DNA of 64,000 nucleotides from positions 372,001 to 436,000 of the forward strand of contig NZ_CAJGYV010000001.1 in assembly GCF_904846055.1 (NCBI RefSeq). The letters run 5' to 3'. A program made the position numbers and the translations under genes. The notes beneath the pieces are model-generated. The model was not told the DNA's origin, searched no databases, and worked only from the letters and a program-made list of their open reading frames with translations. Below are positions 37,999 to 47,260 of this stretch, piece by piece. Source of the stretch: Psychrobacter ciconiae (GTDB lineage Bacteria; Pseudomonadota; Gammaproteobacteria; Pseudomonadales; Moraxellaceae). Each line of letters starts with the position of its first letter. Position 1 is the stretch's first letter.

Positions 37999-39057
37999 AT
38001 GATGATTGCCTCCTTATTTCGATCAAGCACTACTCTAGCCGCTGTTGCGATTAGTGCTTTGGCGCTGATCGGCTGCTCAAAGCCGGTCAATGAGACAGGT
38101 TCGGCTGCTGATTCTGACAGTCAAGCCAAAAGCGCGGTCAAGCCTGCAAAAACGCTTGCTATTACCCAAATCGTTGAGCATCCCTCCTTAGACGACATGC
38201 GCCGCGGCATCATTGATGAGCTTGCCGATAATGGCTACATCGAGGGGCAAAACCTAACGGTTAACTTTCAAAGCGCTCAAGGCAATACGGCAACGGCAGG
38301 TCAAATTGCCAAGCAGTTTGCCGGCGACAATCCAGATGCGATTGTGGCAATCTCGACCCCATCAGCGCAGTCCATGGTCACCGCGACAAAAACCGTGCCG
38401 ATTGTTTATACCGCAGTTTCTGACCCCATGGGCGCTAAGCTATTGACCGCCGATGGCAAGCCGTTTCAGGACAATTTGACCGGACTTTCAAGCCAATTGC
38501 CACTGCCACCGCAGCTTGATTTATTACAAAAAATCGCCCCAAATTTAACAACCGTTGGCTACGTTTATAGCCCAGGAGAGGCAAATTCGGTATCGCTTCG
38601 TGACCGCCTAAAAGCTGAGCTTCCTGCTCGCGGTTTACAGCTGCTCGACATTCCGGCAAACCGCCCAACCGATATTGGTATGGCAACCCGAAGCTTGCAA
38701 GGTCGCGCGCAAATCATTTACACCTCAATGGACAACAACGTGGCGTCTGCCTTTGAGGCGATGACGCAAGCGGCAAACGAGCTTAAATTACCCATTGTCG
38801 CCTCGGATGAATTTAGCGTCACCCGCGGGGCAACGGCGGCGCTTGGGGTGAATGATTATGCGTTTGGGCGAACGACTGGCAAAATGGTTTATCGTATTTT
38901 AAGCGGTGAGCCGGTTAATCAAGTCAAGCCTGAAGTCATGAATGAGCTGACGTTATTTGTGAGTCCCTCTCATGCCAAAGCCCAAGGGGTCACTTTGAGC
39001 GACGATTTACTTAAAGACGCGGTCAATGTGGACGAAAAAGCCCAACCTACAAAATAA
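37999..39057 (+). CDS. ABC importer substrate-binding lipoprotein 1
   Basis: A 352-residue lipoprotein with lipobox LIGC near residue 26 and a Type B periplasmic-binding fold of the ABC_sub_bind (DUF534) family: TQIVEHPSLDDMRRGIIDEL, NFQSAQGNTATAGQIAKQFAGDNPDAIVAISTPSAQS, VGYVYSPGEANS and IYTSMDNNV. Family members bind aromatic amino acids or related small molecules (TrpX-like), so the ligand here is inferred only. It starts the four-gene operon with its permease and ATPase. Confidence 0.9.
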   Translation: MMIASLFRSSTTLAAVAISALALIGCSKPVNETGSAADSDSQAKSAVKPAKTLAITQIVEHPSLDDMRRGIIDELADNGYIEGQNLTVNFQSAQGNTATAGQIAKQFAGDNPDAIVAISTPSAQSMVTATKTVPIVYTAVSDPMGAKLLTADGKPFQDNLTGLSSQLPLPPQLDLLQKIAPNLTTVGYVYSPGEANSVSLRDRLKAELPARGLQLLDIPANRPTDIGMATRSLQGRAQIIYTSMDNNVASAFEAMTQAANELKLPIVASDEFSVTRGATAALGVNDYAFGRTTGKMVYRILSGEPVNQVKPEVMNELTLFVSPSHAKAQGVTLSDDLLKDAVNVDEKAQPTK

Positions 39058-39103
39058 GCGCAATTTTTTATAAATGATACGGACTCAATTAGGAGTGACT
39101 GTT

Positions 39104-40126
39104 ATGTTTTACCAAAACCGATTTGCCAAAGCGTTATTGTGCGGCGGACTTTGCAGCGTGATGATTGCCGGTTGTAGTCAGCCTAGCGATACCGCAAGCG
39201 ATAGCGGTGACCAAACTGCCGCCTCAAACAGCGCCACCAAAACGGTCGCCATTACCGCCATCGTTGAGCATCCCGCGCTTGATGACGTTCGCCGCGGCGT
39301 GATTGAGGAGCTTGCCGAGGCAGGCTTTAAAGAAGGCGACAATTTAAAAGTCAACTTCCAAAGCGCCCAAGGCAATACCGCAACGGCAGGGCAAATCGCC
39401 AAGCAGTTTGTCGCGGACAATCCTGATGTTATCGTTGCCATTGCGACCCCCTCGGCGCAGTCGGTAGCTGCGGCTACAAGCAGCATTCCGTTGGTATTTT
39501 CAGCGGTCACCGACCCCGTTGCCGCAAAATTAGTTCCCAAACTTGACGGCTCAGGAACGAACGTAACGGGCGCATCCGATGCGCTGCCCTACGAGCCACA
39601 AATTGAGCTGATGCGCCAAATCATCCCTGATTTAAAAAATGTCGGCTACGTTTATAGCCCAGGGGAGGTCAACTCAACGATTATTTTAAAAAATCTGAAG
39701 CAAAAATTGACTCCGCTTGGCATTAACGTTCATGAAGCGCCAGCCCAACGCAGCAATGATATTGCCATGGCAGCGCGAAGCCTTGAGGGTAAAGTCGATA
39801 TGATTTATACCTCAACGGACAATAACGTGGTGTCCGCTTATGAATCGCTTTTCCAAATCGCTAAAGAAAGCAAAATTCCGCTTATTGCCTCTGACACCAG
39901 CTCGGTTGAGCGCGGCGCGGTGGCAGCGCTTGGGGTGAACTATTATGATTTGGGTCGCGAAACCGGCAAAATCGTCACCAAAATCTTAAACGGCGAAAAA
40001 GCCGGCGCAATTCCAGTTTATACCCCGCAAAAGCTTGACCTTTATGTCAGCCCGACCAATGCAACAGCTGAAGGCATTACTTTATCGCAAGCCGTTATCG
40101 ATAACGCCAAAGAAGTGGTAAAATAA
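39104..40126 (+). CDS. ABC importer substrate-binding lipoprotein 2 (tandem paralogue)
   Basis: A 340-residue paralogue of the gene just upstream, sharing HPxLDDxRRGxIxEL, NFQSAQGNTATAGQIAKQF and VGYVYSPGE. Lipobox IAGC near residue 23. AGGAG stands well before the ATG at 39104, so this start is chosen over the ATG at 39074. The pair must come from tandem duplication. The two copies may widen ligand range for the shared permease. Confidence 0.9.
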   Translation: MFYQNRFAKALLCGGLCSVMIAGCSQPSDTASDSGDQTAASNSATKTVAITAIVEHPALDDVRRGVIEELAEAGFKEGDNLKVNFQSAQGNTATAGQIAKQFVADNPDVIVAIATPSAQSVAAATSSIPLVFSAVTDPVAAKLVPKLDGSGTNVTGASDALPYEPQIELMRQIIPDLKNVGYVYSPGEVNSTIILKNLKQKLTPLGINVHEAPAQRSNDIAMAARSLEGKVDMIYTSTDNNVVSAYESLFQIAKESKIPLIASDTSSVERGAVAALGVNYYDLGRETGKIVTKILNGEKAGAIPVYTPQKLDLYVSPTNATAEGITLSQAVIDNAKEVVK

Positions 40127-40270
40127 CGCGATTTTAATGTTAACCGTCACGGCTGCTAAGTGAGGCACCATGTTTTGGTTTATCCTAACTGCAGATTGTT
40201 TAATCTGTTAAATTTACCCCCAAGCGCTGACATTGACGTCAGCGGCTTGGTTTTGGCTTATTGATTTCTT

Positions 40271-41173
40271 ATGTCTTTGATTGCTTTTTTTGGAGCGCTT
40301 GAAAGCGGGCTGATTTACGGCTTGGTGGCTTTGGGCGTTCTTATCTCGTTTCGAACCCTTGATTTTCCTGATTTAACCGCTGACGGCAGCTTTCCGCTTG
40401 GCGGCGCGGTGGCAGGGATTTCGATTATCGCGGGCGTTAATCCTTGGCTTGCTTGCCTTTTTGGGATGCTTGCCGGCTCTGCTGCTGGCATTGTCACCGC
40501 TTGGCTTCACGTTAAACTAGGCATTTTGCAACTGCTTGCCAGTATTTTGGTGATGGTGGCGCTGTATTCAGTTAACCTGCGAATCATGGGCGCGCCAAAC
40601 TTGCCGCTACTGGGTGAGCAAACCGTCTTTAGTAGCTTTGTCACTGACAGTAACGGCTACTGGATGCGCTGCTTGGTCATTGGTGTGGTCGTGATTTTAG
40701 CCAAGTTATTTTTGGATTGGTTTTACAATACCGAGTCGGGGCTGTCGATGCGCGCCACCGGTTCAAACCTACGAATGGCGCAAGCTCAAGGGATTAACAC
40801 CTCAAAAATGACCATTGTTGGCATGGCAATTTCTAACGGGCTGATTGCCTTAGCCGGAGCACTGTTTGTGCAAACCCAAGGCGGCGCGGACATCTCCATT
40901 GGTATCGGAACGATTGTTATTGGTCTTGCGGCGGTGATTATCGGCGAAACGATTATCCCTGCCAAGCGCATTTGGCTGATTACTCTTGCCGTGATTATCG
41001 GCGCGATGCTTTATAAACTGTTTATTCAGGTTGCGTTATCAAGCAGTGCCCTGCGTAGCATCGGCTTTGGTCCGCAAGATTTAAACTTAATTACCGCGCT
41101 GCTGGTGGTACTGGCGTTAGTTTTACCCAAAGCCAAAAGTAAAGTGTTAAGCCGCAAAGTGCGAGCATCATAA
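40271..41173 (+). CDS. ABC importer permease
   Basis: A 300-residue inner-membrane permease of the branched-chain amino acid type (BPD_transp_2), with about eight hydrophobic helices. FRTLDFPDLTADGSFPLGGAV and SGLSMRATGSNLRMAQAQGINT are typical of the permeases that pair with ABC_sub_bind lipoproteins. Lies 144 bp after the second lipoprotein and 24 bp before the ATPase. Confidence 0.92.
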   Translation: MSLIAFFGALESGLIYGLVALGVLISFRTLDFPDLTADGSFPLGGAVAGISIIAGVNPWLACLFGMLAGSAAGIVTAWLHVKLGILQLLASILVMVALYSVNLRIMGAPNLPLLGEQTVFSSFVTDSNGYWMRCLVIGVVVILAKLFLDWFYNTESGLSMRATGSNLRMAQAQGINTSKMTIVGMAISNGLIALAGALFVQTQGGADISIGIGTIVIGLAAVIIGETIIPAKRIWLITLAVIIGAMLYKLFIQVALSSSALRSIGFGPQDLNLITALLVVLALVLPKAKSKVLSRKVRAS

Positions 41174-41197
41174 CCATCAACAAAAGGAATCATCATT

Positions 41198-41995
41198 ATG
41201 ATGCAAGCAACAGACTTACGCTTGACCTTTAACCCCGGAACGCCGATTGAAAATCCGGCGCTGCGCGGGATTAATCTAAACATTGCTGATGGCGAGTTTG
41301 TCACGGTTATCGGTACTAACGGCGCGGGAAAATCGACCTTTTTAAATGCAGTAAGCGGCACAACCCAAGTTGATAGCGGCTCAATCTTGCTCAACGGTAT
41401 TGACGTGACCAAAAAAAGTGCCCATCAGCGCGCGCATTGGGTGGCTCGCGTGTTTCAAGACCCGATGGCAGGGACTTGTGAGGCACTGACCATTGAAGAA
41501 AATATGGCGCTTGCCTTTAAGCGCGGCGGCAAACGCGGTTTAAGTTTTGCCTTAAACCAAAACAACCGCGAGCTGTTTCGCGAAAAGCTGTCGGTGTTAA
41601 AACTTGGTCTTGAAAACCGCTTGAGCGACCGAATGGGCTTATTGTCCGGTGGTCAACGCCAAGCGGTCAGCTTACTTATGGCATCTTTGCAGCCGTCTAA
41701 AATCTTGCTGCTAGATGAGCATACCGCTGCCCTTGACCCAAAAACTGCCGCTTTTGTGCTTGAGCTTACTGACAAAATCGTTAATGACAACAAGCTTACC
41801 ACCATGATGGTCACCCACTCGATGCAGCAAGCGCTGGCTCACGGCTCGCGAACGGTGATGCTGCACCAAGGTCAAGTGGTTCTTGACGTATCAGGCGAAA
41901 AACGACGCGGAATGAGTGTTCATGACTTGCTTGATATGTTTGAGCAAACTCGCGGTGAAAAAGTCGAAGATGATAGCTTAATCTTGAGCCAATAA
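41198..41995 (+). CDS. ABC importer ATPase
   Basis: A 265-residue ATPase: Walker A GTNGAGKSTF near residue 46, Q-loop VFQDPMAG, signature LSGGQRQAVSLLMA, and Walker B ILLLDEHTAALDP (His follows the catalytic Glu instead of the usual Pro or Ser). H-loop in VTHSMQQAL. Last gene of the four-gene importer operon; converges on the response regulator. Confidence 0.94.
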   Translation: MMQATDLRLTFNPGTPIENPALRGINLNIADGEFVTVIGTNGAGKSTFLNAVSGTTQVDSGSILLNGIDVTKKSAHQRAHWVARVFQDPMAGTCEALTIEENMALAFKRGGKRGLSFALNQNNRELFREKLSVLKLGLENRLSDRMGLLSGGQRQAVSLLMASLQPSKILLLDEHTAALDPKTAAFVLELTDKIVNDNKLTTMMVTHSMQQALAHGSRTVMLHQGQVVLDVSGEKRRGMSVHDLLDMFEQTRGEKVEDDSLILSQ

Positions 41996-42038
41996 GCCTC
42001 AGTCAATAGCTTTTAAAGCTCGGATTGACGCAAGACCA

Positions 42039-42677
42039 CTACATCAGCTTGCTTTGCAGCTTGAGCATGGCAAGCTTTTGAATCAACTCGCTCACGTGCT
42101 GCGATTGCATTTTTTTCATCACTTGGGCGCGATGAACCTCCACCGTTCGGATTGAGACATCCAAATGGTCGGCAATGATTTTATTAAGGTTGCCTTGCAA
42201 TAACTCATTGGCAACTTGCTTTTCTTTATCCGTTAATTGCGCATATAGCTTTTGAATGTAATAAATTTTGGTTCGCTCTTGCGTTAACGCCTGAGCGCGG
42301 TCAATGGCGGTGCTTAGCTTTTGATGGCTGACCGGCTTTTGCAAATAATCTGCCGCGCCTTTTTTGAGCATGGCAACCGCGTCATCAATTTCACCATTTC
42401 CGGTTAACGCAATCAGCGCAATCGGACTGCCTTTGGCATTTAAATGCGCTTGCAGCTCTTGACCGCTCATGGTCGGTAGCATTAAATCCGTCAACACCAC
42501 CGCCGGCGTAAAAATATCCACTGCCGCCAAAAACTCAACTGCGCTTTCCCAAGTGTTTGTGGTAAACCCCAAACTTTCAATCAAAAACTCACAAGACACG
42601 CGAACGCTTGGTTCATCATCAATAATATGAATAATAAGCTTGGTTTGAAACTCTAGCGGCAGCTCAATACAAGTCAT
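42039..42677 (-). CDS. FixJ/TtrR-type response regulator
   Basis: A 212-residue regulator. The receiver domain has phospho-Asp in VVLTDLMLPTMSG, preceded by IIDDEPSVR, with Thr and Lys at ALTGNG and LQKPVSH. A LuxR-type helix-turn-helix forms the C-terminus (LTDKEKQVANELLQGNLNKIIADHLDVSIRTVEVHRAQVMKKM). Its ATG overlaps the histidine kinase stop by 4 bp, so the pair is co-translated. It probably controls the divergent thiosulfate-oxidation genes (inference from position). Confidence 0.93.
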   Translation of the reverse strand: MTCIELPLEFQTKLIIHIIDDEPSVRVSCEFLIESLGFTTNTWESAVEFLAAVDIFTPAVVLTDLMLPTMSGQELQAHLNAKGSPIALIALTGNGEIDDAVAMLKKGAADYLQKPVSHQKLSTAIDRAQALTQERTKIYYIQKLYAQLTDKEKQVANELLQGNLNKIIADHLDVSIRTVEVHRAQVMKKMQSQHVSELIQKLAMLKLQSKLM

Positions 42678-44710
42678 GATTGACCCTTTTTTGATGAAGT
42701 TGATGGTAGATTGTCAATGACAATTAACGGAAAATACATCGCAATTTGCGCTCCTATTTTAAGTTTTGACGGGCATTTTGGAGCGATGTTTTCAGGGTTT
42801 AAGGCTAATTGGCGTCGAGACACGTCTAGCAATGAGTTGGCAATGATTTGATAATAAACAGGGTCAGCGCTTTTTATTTCATGATTAATGACGATATTAT
42901 TTAATACCAGTTTGCCATCAAGCGATTGACAAAGCCTTTGACAAATCATCAAGCCAAGCCCTAAGCCATCCGTTTTTGTTGAGGTGATTTTACTGATGCC
43001 AAATGTTTTTTTTGAAAGCTGCTCCGGTAAAAACCCGCCGGCATTATCGCTGATAAAAATACCAAGTTTTTTAGTGCTATTATCACCGATAATTTGACAG
43101 CGCAGCAATATTAAAGTTGCCCGCTGCTCAGTGGCATTAAGAAGTGTATTCATCAAAAGTTGGTCTAACACTAGATTTGGCAGCCGCAAGGAAGTCACCT
43201 CACCTGCAAAATAAAAGCGAATATTGGAAGCTTTATTGCCAAGCAACAAGATGCAATGCTGATAAACGCTGATAATATCAACGAGCGTTTCGGCTTGGTT
43301 AGCTTGAGCATTGGCTTGACCACTGCCTTTGACCCAGCTTTTAATATTTTGAATGATGTTAGAGGCGCGCTCGGTTTCAGCAATAATTTCTTGAAGCGCG
43401 GTAGTTAGCACCTGATTGTCTTTTTCAGATGGAGGATTTAACCGTGATTTTTGCTGACGAATCATCAGACCTTGCGCGTAATTTTGAATCGTGGCTAGCG
43501 GCTGATTGATTTCGTGAGCAATCGCGCCGCTCATCTCACCCATAATAACAAAGTGACTTGATTTTTTAAGGGCGTCATCATAATCACGAATGAGCTGATT
43601 TTTTGCAATTAGCAATCGCCGGCGGCGCAGTGCAAGAGCGCTCATCCAAGCGTAATTAATCAGGCTAATGACCATGACCAAAAGCGCCAGCCCAACCCAA
43701 AGCCGATGCTCCAAAACCCAGTGATAAAGCTGCTTGGTTATCGGCTGCTGTGCGGGGTGCTGATTCATATCGTATAAAATCTGCTCAGCGGCGCGGTTAG
43801 ATTCAGGCGGTAGCCAATTTGGTAGATTTTTAGCGGCAAGATTTGGATGAAATAAGCTTTGATTGAGCGGTGATAATAGCGTACTTGGCAGCTTATTGGT
43901 GGCAGCAAGTGTCCAATTGGGGTAAATATCGGTCGATGATTGACAGTAAGATGTCGTCATCACAGGGTTTAGCAGCCGAAAATCACGCGGCTGAATCCGA
44001 CCTTGCCGCCCCATCTCCTCCATCAAGCAAATCGGCGCAATGGCAGCATCAGCCTGACCCGTTGCCAACGTCAGCAGCGTATTTTCAATGGGAAAGCCCA
44101 CAAACTGCGTCTGATACTCTGCCGCTTTAATGCCATTTTGCGCCAGCAAATGCGCAATTAATAAATAACCTCCAAAAGCATCCTGATCGACCGCGGCAAT
44201 GCGCTTGCCTTTAATATCAGTTAATTTGTAAATCTTGCTGTCTTTGGTCACCCAAAGCGCGCTTGCAACCTGCTCCATGGCGCTTGGCGTGTTTTGTGAT
44301 TTCTGGCTATCGAGAGTGGCAAGCCAGCGCCAACCTTTGGTTTCCATTTTTGTAAATTGAACTTGCGGCCCTAAAACCAGCGCAAACTTACCCGCCTCTA
44401 TCTGCTCTTGCCAGTTTTCAAGCGCAAGCGGCACCATGACGATGGTATCACCATCTAACTGCTGATTTAGCGTATCAAGCCATGGCTGCCAGCGTTTTTG
44501 TGCCGACGCCTCCCCTTGCGGCGCAAGAACGCCCAAATAATAAGTTTGCGCAGTAGCTGACATGCACATCAAGAATATGCCAATAAAAAATTTTGCCAAA
44601 AAATAAGTGGAGGAAACTTTTTTCTTAACAAGGCTTTTTTTAAATAGGCTAACGACTGCAAGCAACTTTTTTATTCTCATAAATTTATAGTCATCAATTT
44701 TCAAAGCCAT
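42674..44710 (-). CDS. sensor histidine kinase with PhnD-like periplasmic domain (TtrS-like)
   Basis: About 678 residues. A signal/anchor (YFLAKFFIGIFLMCMSATAQ) is followed by a periplasmic PhnD/SBP-type domain (YYLGVLAPQGEASAQKRWQPW ... KGKRIAAVDQDAFGGYLL). Next come a membrane helix (WVGLALLVMVISLINYAWM), an H-box (SGAIAHEINQPLATIQNYAQG) and an ATPase domain with N- and G-boxes (NTLLNATEQ; DGLGLGLMICQRL). This build matches tetrathionate sensor TtrS and fits the neighbouring thiosulfate/tetrathionate enzyme. The frame begins upstream with GTG; I take the first ATG at 44710, but 44680 is also possible. Confidence 0.88.
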   Translation of the reverse strand: MALKIDDYKFMRIKKLLAVVSLFKKSLVKKKVSSTYFLAKFFIGIFLMCMSATAQTYYLGVLAPQGEASAQKRWQPWLDTLNQQLDGDTIVMVPLALENWQEQIEAGKFALVLGPQVQFTKMETKGWRWLATLDSQKSQNTPSAMEQVASALWVTKDSKIYKLTDIKGKRIAAVDQDAFGGYLLIAHLLAQNGIKAAEYQTQFVGFPIENTLLTLATGQADAAIAPICLMEEMGRQGRIQPRDFRLLNPVMTTSYCQSSTDIYPNWTLAATNKLPSTLLSPLNQSLFHPNLAAKNLPNWLPPESNRAAEQILYDMNQHPAQQPITKQLYHWVLEHRLWVGLALLVMVISLINYAWMSALALRRRRLLIAKNQLIRDYDDALKKSSHFVIMGEMSGAIAHEINQPLATIQNYAQGLMIRQQKSRLNPPSEKDNQVLTTALQEIIAETERASNIIQNIKSWVKGSGQANAQANQAETLVDIISVYQHCILLLGNKASNIRFYFAGEVTSLRLPNLVLDQLLMNTLLNATEQRATLILLRCQIIGDNSTKKLGIFISDNAGGFLPEQLSKKTFGISKITSTKTDGLGLGLMICQRLCQSLDGKLVLNNIVINHEIKSADPVYYQIIANSLLDVSRRQLALNPENIAPKCPSKLKIGAQIAMYFPLIVIDNLPSTSSKKGQS

Positions 44711-44745
44711 AATACATCTTGCGCTTACAAATGCCTTACCAATGA

Positions 44746-44759
44746 TGTGGTTTTCCACA
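44746..44759. promoter_or_regulatory. operator-like dyad between the kinase and cytochrome genes
   Basis: TGTGG-TTTT-CCACA is a perfect 5-bp dyad in the divergent region about 120 bp upstream of the cytochrome start and about 36 bp upstream of the kinase ATG. It is a candidate site for the LuxR-type response regulator; binding is inference. Confidence 0.4.
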
Positions 44760-44877
44760 ATATCATTTTTTGATGAGTGTTTTAAACTATAACGGTCATA
44801 ATATTATTTTTACCTTGGGCAATCTTTTAGTTATCACCGCTAAAACTGCGCTTAAGATGTTACCGGAGGGCAAGCTT

Positions 44878-46272
44878 ATGAAAAAGTGGTCGCTCATTAT
44901 CTTAGTTGCCGCCATTGTTGGGTTTTTGGTTGCGCTGATTATTGGTCTATTATTGCCCAATTTGCGAACCCAAAGCCACCAAATTAGCGTGGATGTCAAC
45001 AATCCTGAGCTGATTAAAAAAGGCGAGTATGTCGCAAGGACGGCGGACTGCGTGGCGTGTCACACTACCCTTGGCGGTAAAGATTATGCTGGCGGTCTTG
45101 CGATGTTGACCCCACTTGGTGCGATTTACTCCACCAATATCACGCCGGACAAAGACACGGGCATCGGCAATTATAGCTTTGATGACTTTGCCAATGCGGT
45201 AAAACACGGCGTTCGTCCAGACAAGCGCGCTTTGTACCCTGCCATGCCCTATCCGTCTTATCAAATTATGCACGATAATGATTTGGCAGCGCTTTATGCG
45301 TACTTTATGAGCGGCGTTGAGCCAGTTAGTGAGCCGAATAAAAAAAGCGAGCTGCCTCCCGTTCTCAACTGGCGTTGGCCACTAGCATATTGGCAGGCGA
45401 TGTTTGCGCCTAAGCGGGAGTTTGTTCCAGAATCTAACGATCCAGTCCTCGCTCGCGGTCAATATCTCATCGAAGGTCCTGGTCACTGCGGCTCATGCCA
45501 CACTGAGCGTGGTATCGGCTTTCAGGAGATTGCGCTTACTAACGCCGACTCCAAAGAGTACCTAAGCGGCGCAGTCATTGATGGTTGGCGCGCCAAAAGC
45601 ATTCGCGGTGAGCATCGCGGTCTTGCCACTTGGTCGATTGAGGATTTAAATTTATTTTTCAAAACCGGTCGCACCGATACTACCGCCGCCTTTGGCGCGA
45701 TGGCGGAAGTCGTTGAAAACAGCACCCAATATATGACGGACGATGACATTCACGCCATGTCGGCTTATCTAAAAACGCTAAGTCCTGCGCCAAATAAAGA
45801 AGTCAAACTGCCTGAGAAAAAAGACACCACTACCGAAAAGCTGCTTGCCGGAAATTATGACTCTCGCGGCGCGCTACTTTATGTCGAATACTGCACCGTC
45901 TGTCACCGCGCTGACGGCAAAGGCGTTCCGAGAATCTTTCCTGCCCTTGATGGCAACAGCGCCGTTTATGCTAAAAATGCCGATTCAGTATTGCAAATTA
46001 CCTTAAGCGGCGGCCGGATGCCAGAAACGCCGCACGACCGAATGACCTTCACCATGCCAGCGTTTAACACCCTTGCTGATGAAGACATCGCCGAGGTGGT
46101 CAACTACGTTCGCAACAGCTGGACGAACCAAGCGCCAACCATCGATGTGAAAGACGTGGTGAAAATGCGTGCGTTTTTGGACAAAAAACCCAAAACAGCA
46201 ACCGACATTGCGCCGGATTTAACCGTCAGCAACCATGCAAAAAACGCAAAAGGAGCAAATCATGAAAAATAA
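44878..46272 (+). CDS. triheme c-type cytochrome, partner of thiosulfate dehydrogenase
   Basis: About 464 residues from the ATG at 44878 (preceded by CCGGAGGGC). An N-terminal membrane anchor (WSLIILVAAIVGFLVALIIGLLL) is followed by three heme motifs: CVACH (near residue 60), CGSCH and CTVCH, each in a cytochrome c domain like those of alcohol- or gluconate-dehydrogenase cytochrome subunits. The gene overlaps tsdA by 11 bp, so it is the likely electron acceptor for thiosulfate oxidation, the role played by TsdB in other bacteria. A longer frame to 44770 is not preferred. Confidence 0.88.
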   Translation: MKKWSLIILVAAIVGFLVALIIGLLLPNLRTQSHQISVDVNNPELIKKGEYVARTADCVACHTTLGGKDYAGGLAMLTPLGAIYSTNITPDKDTGIGNYSFDDFANAVKHGVRPDKRALYPAMPYPSYQIMHDNDLAALYAYFMSGVEPVSEPNKKSELPPVLNWRWPLAYWQAMFAPKREFVPESNDPVLARGQYLIEGPGHCGSCHTERGIGFQEIALTNADSKEYLSGAVIDGWRAKSIRGEHRGLATWSIEDLNLFFKTGRTDTTAAFGAMAEVVENSTQYMTDDDIHAMSAYLKTLSPAPNKEVKLPEKKDTTTEKLLAGNYDSRGALLYVEYCTVCHRADGKGVPRIFPALDGNSAVYAKNADSVLQITLSGGRMPETPHDRMTFTMPAFNTLADEDIAEVVNYVRNSWTNQAPTIDVKDVVKMRAFLDKKPKTATDIAPDLTVSNHAKNAKGANHEK

Positions 46273-47200
46273 CTCGCATTTGTTGCCCAAAGCTGCCCTT
46301 GCAATTGCCATGTTAGCAGCAGGGCTTAGCGGCTGTAATAGCCCTGAACCTGCCGAGCGCAATGCCGCTGAATACAAGCTTGTCAGCGCAGAAGGTAGTG
46401 AATTGGTTGCAGCCGAAGATGCCAACAAAGACATCGGCACATACATTATCCCGCAAGATACCGCCATTTTGGATGAGCCTAACGCTGACGAAATCATTTA
46501 TGGCAAACGCCTGCTTAATGAAACGCGCCGACTGCTGCCAGAAAACGTGGGCGCTAGCATGAACTGTAACAGCTGTCATATCGCCGAGGGCAAAATCCCC
46601 TTAGGCGACCCGTACATCAACAGCTATAACTTTTATCCGCGCGTGATGCCGCGAGCCGGTCGCGAGATTGACTTAACCGACCGCGTCAACGGCTGTTTTC
46701 AACGTTCCATGAACGGCAAACCGCTTGATCGCGAATCGCCTGAAATGAAAGCGATTTTGGCATATATGAAATGGCTTGCGCAAAATACGCCCAAAGACCA
46801 GAAGGTGGATATTAATAACGCCGGTGACATTGATGAATCACTCGTCCCCGACCCTGTTCGCGGCGAGCAAATTTACCACGCTCAGTGCGCCACCTGTCAC
46901 GGCGATAATGGCGAGGGTATCAAAGACAGTCGCGGCGATATCATTTTCCCGCCGCTTTGGGGCGATGAGTCGTTTAACATCGGCGCAGGACTTGCGCGAA
47001 CCTATAAAGCCGCCGCCTTTGTCAAATACAACATGCCGATGGGCATCCAAACCAAAGGGCTTTGGGGTCATGGCAACGTGCTCAGCGACCAAGACGCCGT
47101 TGACGTGGCGCACTTTTTTACCCATCAACCAAGACCTGATTTTGCCAAAAAAGTCAACGACTGGCCAAACGGTAAAAAGCCCAAAGACGCTCGCTATTGA
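46262..47200 (+). CDS. tsdA: thiosulfate dehydrogenase (tetrathionate-forming), diheme
   Basis: A 312-residue periplasmic diheme cytochrome that couples two thiosulfates to tetrathionate, and in some species the reverse. AAAAGGAGC precedes the ATG at 46262. The signal is lipoprotein-like (LSGC). Heme 1 is CNSCH (MNCNSCHIAEGK), heme 2 is CATCH, and the family blocks YNFYPRVMPRAGREIDLTDRVNGCFQRSMNG and VKYNMPMG are present. The Cys in NGCFQRS is the expected unusual heme ligand of TsdA. Forms an operon with the triheme cytochrome. Confidence 0.93.
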   Translation: MKNNSHLLPKAALAIAMLAAGLSGCNSPEPAERNAAEYKLVSAEGSELVAAEDANKDIGTYIIPQDTAILDEPNADEIIYGKRLLNETRRLLPENVGASMNCNSCHIAEGKIPLGDPYINSYNFYPRVMPRAGREIDLTDRVNGCFQRSMNGKPLDRESPEMKAILAYMKWLAQNTPKDQKVDINNAGDIDESLVPDPVRGEQIYHAQCATCHGDNGEGIKDSRGDIIFPPLWGDESFNIGAGLARTYKAAAFVKYNMPMGIQTKGLWGHGNVLSDQDAVDVAHFFTHQPRPDFAKKVNDWPNGKKPKDARY

Positions 47201-47220
47201 TAAGGTTATCGTTTAGTAAT

Positions 47221-47253
47221 AAAAACCCGTCATAAATAGTGATGGGTTTTTTT
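47221..47253. terminator. terminator between tsdA and cas2-3
   Basis: AAAAACCCGTCA and TGATGGGTTTTT form a stem with one G-T pair and a 7-nt loop. Runs of A and T on both sides serve the converging genes. Confidence 0.85.
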
Positions 47254-47260
47254 AACCATT

